IMG/VR virus record: IMGVR_UViG_3300030104_003235
Coordinates: 1-27,619 of that record
Length of the DNA stretch: 27,619 nucleotides
From: a virus
Direction: 5' to 3' (one strand)
In this document: positions 7,292-16,212 of the stretch, one piece after another
How positions within the stretch are numbered: position 1 is the stretch's first letter
Layout: each line of letters begins with the position of its first letter
Made by a program: the position numbers and the translations under genes
The notes under the pieces: model-generated
The model's database searches: none
What the model saw: the letters and a program-made list of their open reading frames with translations, nothing else
Told to the model about the DNA's origin: nothing

Positions 7292-10200
7292 TATGCTAAA
7301 GCAATTGCTCTTAAATCTTGGAATCTAGGAGGATCTGCTTCATTTGTTCCACTCATAACAATCTTAATTTGGAATCCAGTAAATTCATCTAAATTGTTAG
7401 CAGTAAATTCATAATCTAAGAATTCATTTTCTGTACTTGCACGAACAGGTACATCTGGTTTTCCACTATTCTTACCAGGATCAATAACTTGTTTTTCAAT
7501 ATCTAAATCTCTTAGATTATCATATCCAGGGAATAAATCATATGTTTGTTCAACTTCAGATGAATCTGGTTTGAATAATCTATAAAGAACTCTAAAGTCT
7601 GATGTTGGTCCTCTATAAGCACCAACTAAAACTTTCAATGAAGTTGATGGATTTGCTAAATTAACTTTTTGTGAGATATAACAAGCAGCATGTGGATCTC
7701 CTGTAATCTGTCTTACTCTACTATCTACAGTGTAATCAGATACTGGATTATTTAATCTATTTCTTAAGAACCAAAATGCCCCATTCATAGTATCAACAAC
7801 TGGTGATAAGTTAACATCAGAACTAATTAATGATGCTACTAAAGTAACAGATTTATTTCTAGGTAAATTCTGTAATCTAAGTTGCTCATCAACTTCTGAA
7901 CAAAGAAGACGAGGTGAGGATAAACTATTCATTTCATTAAATTCAACAGAAGTATATCCCATATCGTTGAATGATGCTTCAGATCCTCCTTCACTTGTTC
8001 CTGATACAGATCTGAGTTGTGCAGTAATGCCTGTACCAGATCCAGGAGTTAATACATTAAATGTTGGCATAAATGAATCATATTGGAAATTCTTAGAAAT
8101 CAATGCAGATGATCCACCACCAAATCCTTCATCAGTAAAACTTAACTGATTTATACCAGTAGCTCTATCAGGTAGATTTGTTCTTCCTGATCTCTTTGCC
8201 TCCAAGAAATAAGTATCAATTGTTTTCTTTGCATTCAAGGTAGCATTAGTTGGCATATCATGATCAGTATTGATACCTACTAAAGAAATACCATTAAGTT
8301 CATATTTAAAGACTTGATCACCTACTGCATGACTACTTTGAGAAGTACCACCAAATGCTCTTGTTCCTACAGTTAAACCGTCGCTAGTTATAGCACTATA
8401 ATATATAATCTCATCTCCAACCTTCACATAACCTTTAGTGGTTGCTATTCCTTCTGATGTAGTAAACGTTGAAGTATTACCAGCACCAACAGTAATTGCA
8501 GTACCATCAGAGGCCAAAGCAGCAGTCAAATTAACAGGAACAGTATTTGGTGCAACACCTTTAACACTAACTCTATTACTAGTAGAAACCATACTATGGT
8601 TATATTGATTAACCTCAAATACATTACCACTATAAAGATCACTAACAACTGCAGAACTTTTTACTGCTGTAGTTCCAACACCTACTGAATAAGTTCCATC
8701 TGGTCTTTCAACTATTAAATCATTACCATTCGTAAACGATTCACCTTGAACATCAGTTAGATATAATACATTTAAATGATGATTAGCAGTAACAGTTAGT
8801 GTAGCATCTGAACCTTTCTTATCAGTACCTAAACTCTCAGTTGTAAATCCAATAACATCACCAACAACATAACCAGTAGCATAACCAGTTCCAGTTGTTC
8901 TAAAATTAATAACTGCACTATCTACACCACCACTAGCGTTTGTTGTAACAACACCTACAGCACCAGATCCTTGACCTGTTATATTGTACATAGGTACGTC
9001 AGTATATGTTGAACTTGGTTCAAATCCAGTTCCAACACCACTAATACTCACAGATGCAATATCTCCACCAACTTGCTCAAAATATCCATTTGCGTCTGCT
9101 GGAACACCTGATCCAGCACCACCACCCCAAGCACTAAATCTCTTTTGTGGCTTGAAATCGGCAAGTGCCATAGGTGCATCAACATCAACATCATCAAATC
9201 CTACACGTAACTTTCTTGGATACGTTTTTATAGGATTACTTTGAGGCAATTCTAATAGTTGCTTCATATTTGATCCTAATGCCGAATTATAAAATGTTAA
9301 ATCAGCATTTGTGTTCTCAATAAATGCACATTTATATAAAGTGAATTTAAGATCTTCAAACTGACTTGGTGACCAAATAGTTCCGTTTTGAGACTTAAAT
9401 AAACTTCCACCAAGATATTGTTTACTAATTATTGCCTGACTTCCTTCACCAAGACCAACAGTTTCTATAGTTGCTTCACCCATTCTAGCAATCCATAACT
9501 TATACTTAGTAGTACTTGGTGCTAAAATAACCACTGCATATTCTTTACCTGCTTCCAAATAAATTGGAGAAGGGAAGGTAACTCTAGTTGGAATAGAAGC
9601 ATCTGTAGAGGTCTTAATAATAGAATCTCCATTAGCATCTAATTGAGAAGGATCTAGATCAACTTCAGCATAATCTGCTACTACTTGATTAGTTGGTGTT
9701 CCTAACTCAACATCTCTTATTTGAACAGTTATCTTTTGTACAGGATCCTTTTCAGCAAAATATAGATCTAATTCTGATAAGAAAGCACCTGTTTCATCAA
9801 CAGTAAATGATTGTGCCAATGGGTCGGTATATTCTGGTTCTGGTCTTGGACGTGCTCTAATGATTGTTGTAGTCCTTGTATAGGTGTCTACCATTCCATT
9901 AGTGGTATATGTTTCTTGACCACGAGTTATACCTGCTGAAGTATCTTCATCTCCAGGTAAAGGATTAGCATTTGTCTCGCTAGATGTTAATCTAAATGTT
10001 TTTGATCCATTTTCAAATCTTAATCCTGGAGTACTTCCCCAAATTAAAGCATCACCAGCATATGGATTTCTAATAAAGAATGAGCCTAATACATTTCCAA
10101 GATTATCGGCAATTAGTCTAATATTAGAAATTGTAGCAATTGCACCGCTAGACTTTCCAACTAGTTTTAATCCAGTTTGTACTCTTCCATAATATGCTCC

Positions 10201-13200
10201 TTGAGCATCTTTTGCTAAAGCATTAACATCAACATTTAAAATAGTAGAAGATTCGGTATAAGCGGATGAAATATTAACAGAAGTATCATATGGATTAGTC
10301 GTAAAATAGCTATCACATCCACCACCAACGGTATCAGCGTAAGCACCACCTCTATGATTTGGCTGAGCAGCTCTAAATGTTATTAATCTAGTACCATCAG
10401 ATAATGTTCCCTCAACTTCTTCTGCAATTTCAAATGATCCAGAAACCATTGTAATTTCAAGTAGTTTTGGAATTATATCAACATTAGATCTTCCAGCAAA
10501 GAATGGATAATATCTTGTATTTGGTTTTAATCCGAACGTATTAAATGCAACGTTTCGAGATCTCATGAATGTATCCTTTACACTACTTGTTAAAACAGTA
10601 TCTACAGTTGTTCCTGCTACATCACCAAGAGTAGTAACTTCTTCCTCAATCATTTCAGTTCTAGTCCAAGTATCTGAGGATGGAGCAAGTTTCATCCTAC
10701 CTCTGAAAATCACTACCTCAAATGGATTAACATTCTCAATTCTACTTGCTTGAGTATTTTCAATCCATGAGGTTGAACTATATTTCAATGTAATTAAATC
10801 ACCAGTTTTTTGACAATTAGAATCTAATAAATCTAAATTAGTACTAAAATCTGCGGTCCCATAATTGATTGATGGATTTAAACCTAATTCTGGAGAGTTA
10901 GTCCACTTATTCAATGGAACAACCATTTCATCAGTATTAGTATCAATATCAACTCGACAATCTAAATTAGATCTATCCATTCTAAGAGTATCTTTGAAAT
11001 CATCTACAAAAAATCCAGACTTGAATCTATCACCAGTAGCGTCTCTAACTTGTAAAGACTTAGTATCAAGTTCAAGCATAGTTAAACTTGTAACTATTTC
11101 TAAATTTGTTACTCTCTTATCAATTCTTCCAATATCTCTCATTGTATATCTCTTATTATCAATTAGAGATATTTTTGCATCTTTTGGATTATACAAATAT
11201 GCAGGAAGATGAATTGTTGCAATATGCATTGCATCATCAATTAATAAAGGTTCCTTAGGTGATAATGAAGAAACACCCTTAATTAATGAAAATTCTCCAT
11301 CTCTTTCTTTTCCAGGAGTAAGAATTAATTTATCAATTCTTGGCAAATACCAACTATATCCTAAAGTAGAATCAGCTTCAGGAGATACAACTAAAGTAGA
11401 TGTGGCACCATTACCACTAAAATCTCTACTTGTGAATGCAAATGGTGATTTAGTTGTAGAAGTAAATTCAGATACTCTTGGTCTAAAATCAAGTGTATCA
11501 GTTGCTCTTGTATCCTTACCTAAACTAGGGATATCATATGTGTATCTATCTTTAGTATATGAATTAGCAGTAAATACATCTCCAGTATCACTAGATGGAA
11601 CAGTATAATTATTATAAATTACCAATAACTCTCTAGATGGTGATGCAAGAGTTCTCTTTCTTACCAATCGTGAATAGTCATAAAACTGTTCTCTTTGACC
11701 TTTATCTAATGTATACCTATTTGTTATATTTAAATGATTACCTAAAGTTATATTTTGAAGAGTAGTAACAATTCTCGATTCATCAAAAGTAATTATTTCT
11801 CCAAGAATAAATTTACTAGGATTTAAATATGCTATTCCGATTGTAGTTGCATTATCTCTTGTTACAATTTGAGCAACAGCACCACTCTCATCACCAGTAA
11901 CCTTTTCTCCAACTACTGAATTTACATCTAATCCAAGTCCAGAAATAAAGACCAATTTATCTAATGTAGGACTTGTTGTATCCTTAGATTCGAGAACAGA
12001 AACAACATTACATACATCAGGAACATTTAAAGATATTTCTTTATCTTGTACTCTTAATCCATAAAAATTGCTAGTTGTTAATCCACTAATATTAGTGCTA
12101 ATACCTGAAGATTTATTAACAACAAGTTGTGTACTTCTATTAAATTCTTTAAGTTTATCCTTAATTGATTGTTTTTCTAAAGTAACATTAATAGTACATG
12201 CAGTATTACTTAAACCAGTGAAAGTAACTCTACTACCATTTTGTTGTCTACTAAATTGTTCACTTGTTAAATTCTCTATAGTTCCATCACTATAACTAAT
12301 TGAATACTTTTGAGTATCAAAGTTACTAAAATATGCACTGGTTATTCCACTTACATCCGTAACATTAAGAACTAATGAACCACTAGATGGAGTTTTACTT
12401 AATACTTGAGCAGATATTTCTAATTCTGAAGATGATAAATCAACCGCAGAAACATTAGGTATGTCTAATGTGGCATAAAGACCAGACTCTTCATTGTCTA
12501 TTATTTGAGGTCTTACTATAGAAAGAGGAACTCCTGTAGAAACCCCCACAAATCCAGTTGTAACTCCAACTACTTCAGGAACTCCTGCTACAGTTAATGT
12601 CTTTTTATCTGCAGAGATAGCAGTAACTTTATTAAGGTTTGCCGAAGTATATGCAACACCTGCAACAGGACTTGCTGTATACTTAACTAGTGTTCCTACT
12701 TTAACATCATTAAATGTATTTCCTGGTGACACTATAGAACCAGTCATAGCTTTACCAGTAGCACCACTAGCACTTACATTAACTGTAGCATTTGCAGCCC
12801 ATCCTGAAACAGGAGTTTCTCTTAAAACAGTATTAGCAGAGAAATCAGCAGCAATTCCTGTAAATGAACTAGAATCCTGATATATAGATTTTATATCATT
12901 TGTTTCATATTGCCTAACAGCAGTAATAGATCTACTAAATTCTTCTTTTTCATTAATTAAAATCCTTTCTCCAACAAGAAATGTTCCTGAAGTTTGTGAT
13001 AGAGTTAAAGTAGTTGTTCCACTTGCTGCAACTTGCAAATATCCTGTAGCATCACTACTAACACCACGAACAAATGTACTAATAGGAGCTTGATTAGCAT
13101 TTAATGCTACTCCGATTGTTAATGTAGTATATGTTTGAATATCAAATAGGTATAAATCCCATTCACTAGCAGCATTTTGATATGGAGTATTTCTAAGTCC

Positions 13201-14544
13201 AAATGAATATACTCTCGCAACACCAATTTCTGTGCCAGATGCTGATGTAGGATTTGCTCCATCCTGTTTTACATCACTTTGCAATTTAACTAAATTAGTA
13301 GCATTATTTAAACCAACAAAAGGTGTTCCACTTACATTATTAACCCTAATTAAAGAACCAAGTTCATAATCAAGTTTTGCGGATTCTGCAGATTCTGTAT
13401 CTCTAGGTTTATCAAAATCTAAAATTTCACCACCTGGTCTAACAATACGATACCCTTTAACATATGCTGTTATAGGATCAATATCAACACAACCCAAATC
13501 TTCAGTTGGAATATTTCCTTGTTCAGTAATTTGATTTGATTTATAAACACCATCACTAGTTATTAAATCATTTAAAGAATTTAATACATTAAGTCTAGCA
13601 TTACCTAATGAATAATTTCCAGATTCTTCATAAGTTCTTGCCGCAAAATACTTATTAATTTCGTTATATATTGAAAAATCTTGTACTTTCTTTAAATCAC
13701 CATCTCTAAGTTTAATTATTTCAATAAAATTAGTATCATTAAAATCTGTAAGAGATTTTTTTGCTAGTGTAGTAGTAATTTTTAATCTATCTGCACCTGG
13801 AGCAGCATAATTAGAAAATCCTCTAGCATTATCATATAATTGAGGATCATCTTTTGCAGTAACAATAGTTTCTAAAATATTTAATCCAACCCTATAACTT
13901 GGAGTATTATCATATGGATCTAGAATTATAGTATCTGCAGAAACGTCTACAAAAGTTCCTCTAATAAAATAAACTCCAGCAGACATTTTAACTGCACTAC
14001 CAACTGCAGTTGCACCAGATTCTATTAAATTAGCTACACTATCCCCATTACTAATAGTAGTATTTCCATAAACAATATCTTCTTCAGCAAGTAATGGTTC
14101 ACCATCACTTAAACCTGAATCTACATTTTTATTATCTGCACTTAAATACTTAATAAAAAGAGTTAAATCTGTAATATCATCAGAATCTGATGTTAATTTA
14201 TAATCATTAACTAAAACTCTTATCCCAGAATTTTGTCCTTTTAATTCCTTTCCTACCAATTCTTTAACATATAAAGAAACTGGAAGACCAAGATGTTCTG
14301 AATCTAACTTAACAGCATAATATTTGTCATCATATACTACACTTCCAGGAATGACTAATGATCCTTCCTTGAATATATGACTTCCAAATGAATCTATTTG
14401 ATTCTGTAGAATTGATTGAAGAGTTGTTAGTTCTCGTGCTTGGACAGGTCTTCCTGGTCTGAATAAAACCTTATAAAAATTATCTGCCTCATCAAAATCA
14501 TCATAATAAGGACTTATATCTAAGTTAGTTTTCTGTAATGACAT
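7291..14544 (-). CDS. giant DUF4815-type baseplate/fibre structural protein
   Basis: 2,417 residues without frame breaks. The N-terminus (ISPYYDDFDEADNFYKVLFR, PGRPVQARELTTLQSILQNQID, GSLVIPG) is the DUF4815 signature found in phage tail proteins. Near residue 1325, FGLKPNTRYYPFFAG is a motif common in large phage structural proteins, followed by a FENGSKTFRLTSSETNANPLPG stretch split across it. Residues about 1570-1690 (DPLAQSFTVDETGAFLSELD, VTFPSPIYLEAGKEYAVVIL, KLWIARMGE) look like a carbohydrate-binding-like beta sandwich. Near 1840-1900 are GxGY repeats, and near 2005-2085 the RG-GT-H module. The C-terminal region (LDEFTGFQIKIVMSGTN) is a further beta domain. By position after gp8 it replaces T4 gp9-gp12, so a baseplate-periphery or fibre-attachment role is likely. 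The ATG lies three bases after the gp8 stop. Confidence 0.8.
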   Translation of the reverse strand: MSLQKTNLDISPYYDDFDEADNFYKVLFRPGRPVQARELTTLQSILQNQIDSFGSHIFKEGSLVIPGSVVYDDKYYAVKLDSEHLGLPVSLYVKELVGKELKGQNSGIRVLVNDYKLTSDSDDITDLTLFIKYLSADNKNVDSGLSDGEPLLAEEDIVYGNTTISNGDSVANLIESGATAVGSAVKMSAGVYFIRGTFVDVSADTIILDPYDNTPSYRVGLNILETIVTAKDDPQLYDNARGFSNYAAPGADRLKITTTLAKKSLTDFNDTNFIEIIKLRDGDLKKVQDFSIYNEINKYFAARTYEESGNYSLGNARLNVLNSLNDLITSDGVYKSNQITEQGNIPTEDLGCVDIDPITAYVKGYRIVRPGGEILDFDKPRDTESAESAKLDYELGSLIRVNNVSGTPFVGLNNATNLVKLQSDVKQDGANPTSASGTEIGVARVYSFGLRNTPYQNAASEWDLYLFDIQTYTTLTIGVALNANQAPISTFVRGVSSDATGYLQVAASGTTTLTLSQTSGTFLVGERILINEKEEFSRSITAVRQYETNDIKSIYQDSSSFTGIAADFSANTVLRETPVSGWAANATVNVSASGATGKAMTGSIVSPGNTFNDVKVGTLVKYTASPVAGVAYTSANLNKVTAISADKKTLTVAGVPEVVGVTTGFVGVSTGVPLSIVRPQIIDNEESGLYATLDIPNVSAVDLSSSELEISAQVLSKTPSSGSLVLNVTDVSGITSAYFSNFDTQKYSISYSDGTIENLTSEQFSRQQNGSRVTFTGLSNTACTINVTLEKQSIKDKLKEFNRSTQLVVNKSSGISTNISGLTTSNFYGLRVQDKEISLNVPDVCNVVSVLESKDTTSPTLDKLVFISGLGLDVNSVVGEKVTGDESGAVAQIVTRDNATTIGIAYLNPSKFILGEIITFDESRIVTTLQNITLGNHLNITNRYTLDKGQREQFYDYSRLVRKRTLASPSRELLVIYNNYTVPSSDTGDVFTANSYTKDRYTYDIPSLGKDTRATDTLDFRPRVSEFTSTTKSPFAFTSRDFSGNGATSTLVVSPEADSTLGYSWYLPRIDKLILTPGKERDGEFSLIKGVSSLSPKEPLLIDDAMHIATIHLPAYLYNPKDAKISLIDNKRYTMRDIGRIDKRVTNLEIVTSLTMLELDTKSLQVRDATGDRFKSGFFVDDFKDTLRMDRSNLDCRVDIDTNTDEMVVPLNKWTNSPELGLNPSINYGTADFSTNLDLLDSNCQKTGDLITLKYSSTSWIENTQASRIENVNPFEVVIFRGRMKLAPSSDTWTRTEMIEEEVTTLGDVAGTTVDTVLTSSVKDTFMRSRNVAFNTFGLKPNTRYYPFFAGRSNVDIIPKLLEITMVSGSFEIAEEVEGTLSDGTRLITFRAAQPNHRGGAYADTVGGGCDSYFTTNPYDTSVNISSAYTESSTILNVDVNALAKDAQGAYYGRVQTGLKLVGKSSGAIATISNIRLIADNLGNVLGSFFIRNPYAGDALIWGSTPGLRFENGSKTFRLTSSETNANPLPGDEDTSAGITRGQETYTTNGMVDTYTRTTTIIRARPRPEPEYTDPLAQSFTVDETGAFLSELDLYFAEKDPVQKITVQIRDVELGTPTNQVVADYAEVDLDPSQLDANGDSIIKTSTDASIPTRVTFPSPIYLEAGKEYAVVILAPSTTKYKLWIARMGEATIETVGLGEGSQAIISKQYLGGSLFKSQNGTIWSPSQFEDLKFTLYKCAFIENTNADLTFYNSALGSNMKQLLELPQSNPIKTYPRKLRVGFDDVDVDAPMALADFKPQKRFSAWGGGAGSGVPADANGYFEQVGGDIASVSISGVGTGFEPSSTYTDVPMYNITGQGSGAVGVVTTNASGGVDSAVINFRTTGTGYATGYVVGDVIGFTTESLGTDKKGSDATLTVTANHHLNVLYLTDVQGESFTNGNDLIVERPDGTYSVGVGTTAVKSSAVVSDLYSGNVFEVNQYNHSMVSTSNRVSVKGVAPNTVPVNLTAALASDGTAITVGAGNTSTFTTSEGIATTKGYVKVGDEIIYYSAITSDGLTVGTRAFGGTSQSSHAVGDQVFKYELNGISLVGINTDHDMPTNATLNAKKTIDTYFLEAKRSGRTNLPDRATGINQLSFTDEGFGGGSSALISKNFQYDSFMPTFNVLTPGSGTGITAQLRSVSGTSEGGSEASFNDMGYTSVEFNEMNSLSSPRLLCSEVDEQLRLQNLPRNKSVTLVASLISSDVNLSPVVDTMNGAFWFLRNRLNNPVSDYTVDSRVRQITGDPHAACYISQKVNLANPSTSLKVLVGAYRGPTSDFRVLYRLFKPDSSEVEQTYDLFPGYDNLRDLDIEKQVIDPGKNSGKPDVPVRASTENEFLDYEFTANNLDEFTGFQIKIVMSGTNEADPPRFQDLRAIALA

Positions 14545-14547
14545 GTT

Positions 14548-16179
14548 TTAAAATTCCAGGATAACCTTAATGTCTTCTTTTTGTCTTGCATCTCTACTGA
14601 TTAATGGTCTATTATCCAGATAGATTATATCACCCGACTCATTATTTATCTCAGAACTAGCGATGCCATCTGTAAATTCAGCACCTAGTTCAACAATTTT
14701 ATTTCCAGTAGGATTAGTAGTAATTCCAGAGAAATTAGTATTGATTCCTACAGACCATCCACTACCACCCTCTTGCTTGACAAGTTCTGTAGCAGATGAC
14801 TGAAAATTATATATTGTACCTGAAGAATTACCCAATTTAGTAATATCACTTCTATCAGTTTGATCTCCAGTTGTTTGATTAAAGTATAAAGATCTATCTT
14901 GATAGTACTTCATAACAGCAATCTTTGGTGTATCTTCTGATATAACATCATATGATACAACATATCCTCTTGCTTGACCCACTACAACATTACCAGATTT
15001 AATGTCTTGAGTCATAATATCTCCAACATTAATTGTTGTTGTAGTTGGAAAATCGTCCAAATACAATGAAGATACTGAAGAAAATTGATTGTCAGTGAAT
15101 ACCTGAGTAGATCCTATTGATGTTGGATTTTTTATAATACCAATTTGTGCAAATTTAGTATCAATTGGAAAATCCTTTGTAGAATCATCAAATCTAGCAT
15201 ATACTAAAACTCTATCAGCACCCAATTCTTTATATAAATCATATCCATGTCCCTTTGATGGAGGTATAACTGGAATTAATTTTGCAGGAGTTCCTCCACT
15301 TAATGCTGCTGATGAAATACTACTTAAATCAACCATTCCATAAGTGTATCCTTTACCACCCACAGAAACTTGTGTTTTGGATATTTTAGTATTAACTACA
15401 TCAACAACAACTTTACCACCAGATCCATCACCAACAATATTAAATTCTCGACCACTGGTACCAGAATATCCATTACCTTGATCTGCAATGTATACATTCT
15501 TAATCTGATTATTATTTACATCAGAATTTCCATTATCTCTAACTGCTGCTATTTGGGCATTATTAGATGATGACCAATCATTAGGTAAAGGTACAAACTC
15601 TGTTGCGTCAAATTTTATAATATCACTTGGAGCTACTGTAAATAGATATTTCCAAATATAACCATCATCAGTATCACCAGATGCTCTAGATGGTTCTAAT
15701 CCTGTAAATGTTGGTTCATTTTGAGATCTATTTCCTTCTGTATTAATACCACTCGATCCATTTTGAATACAAATATAAACATTAAAATCTTTATTAATTA
15801 CATAATAATTAGCATCATATAATCTAGAAGAATCAGTTACAGGAGATTGATTAGTAGCACTATAATCTTGACGATATATTTCATACCTAGTTCCATTAGT
15901 CCAAGTTACTTTTCTAATAACCCTTCGTATATTATCAGAACTAATCTTTTTACCAAAGACCATCGTATCTTTAGAATGATTTAAGTAATTAAAATCATCA
16001 GTTGGATTTGGTGGACTAGTATTCCAAGCAGAGTCACTAGATGCTCTACCAAAAGCATTACTAATACCAGGGTTTGATAATCCTACAAATACATAATAAG
16101 AATTTGAGGTATCGTTAACATCCCCCAAAAAATTACTAGCATTATTGATTCTAAATTGATCTGTTACAATAGCCGCCAT
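14548..16179 (-). CDS. 8: baseplate wedge protein, T4 gp8-like
   Basis: 543 residues against 334 in T4. In T4, two gp8 copies join gp6, gp7, gp10, gp11 and gp53 in each baseplate wedge. The N-terminus IVTDQFRINNASNFLGDV matches T4 IVTSKFRTEKMLNFYNSI. The mid-section DDGYIWKYLFTVAPSDIIKF (171-190) matches T4 GDGYVWEYLFEIPPDVSI, followed by a -F-PLP-DW segment like T4 YIVVPWP. The C-terminus GDIIYLDNRPLISRDARQKE, then DIKVILEF, matches T4 GEMIYMENRPPIIMAMDQTE, then EINILFTF. Most of the extra length lies between about 215 and 480. It includes two GxGY-type units (VYIADQGNGYSG at 229-240, TQVSVGGKGYTYG at 269-281). Upstream, a TATAAATA late box sits 20 bases before the ATG; no good Shine-Dalgarno sequence is seen. 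Confidence 0.93.
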   Translation of the reverse strand: MAAIVTDQFRINNASNFLGDVNDTSNSYYVFVGLSNPGISNAFGRASSDSAWNTSPPNPTDDFNYLNHSKDTMVFGKKISSDNIRRVIRKVTWTNGTRYEIYRQDYSATNQSPVTDSSRLYDANYYVINKDFNVYICIQNGSSGINTEGNRSQNEPTFTGLEPSRASGDTDDGYIWKYLFTVAPSDIIKFDATEFVPLPNDWSSSNNAQIAAVRDNGNSDVNNNQIKNVYIADQGNGYSGTSGREFNIVGDGSGGKVVVDVVNTKISKTQVSVGGKGYTYGMVDLSSISSAALSGGTPAKLIPVIPPSKGHGYDLYKELGADRVLVYARFDDSTKDFPIDTKFAQIGIIKNPTSIGSTQVFTDNQFSSVSSLYLDDFPTTTTINVGDIMTQDIKSGNVVVGQARGYVVSYDVISEDTPKIAVMKYYQDRSLYFNQTTGDQTDRSDITKLGNSSGTIYNFQSSATELVKQEGGSGWSVGINTNFSGITTNPTGNKIVELGAEFTDGIASSEINNESGDIIYLDNRPLISRDARQKEDIKVILEF

Positions 16180-16199
16180 TTTCTATAGCTTTTTTTCTT

Positions 16200-16207
16200 T
16201 ATTTATA
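16200..16207 (-). promoter_or_regulatory. T4-type late promoter box TATAAATA before gp8
   Basis: A perfect TATAAATA lies in the 33-base gap between the giant upstream gene and gp8, 20 bases before the gp8 ATG. This gap is the largest in the window and is otherwise A-rich. It matches the T4 late consensus in sequence and orientation, suggesting that gp8 and the genes after it can be transcribed independently of the giant gene. Confidence 0.7.
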
Positions 16208-16212
16208 CTAAT

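Noticed and set aside
10865-11212. Plus-strand reading frame of 115 codons, and similar shorter ones across 7000-23300
   Set aside because: All are antisense to strongly supported minus-strand coding sequence and look like composition shadows.
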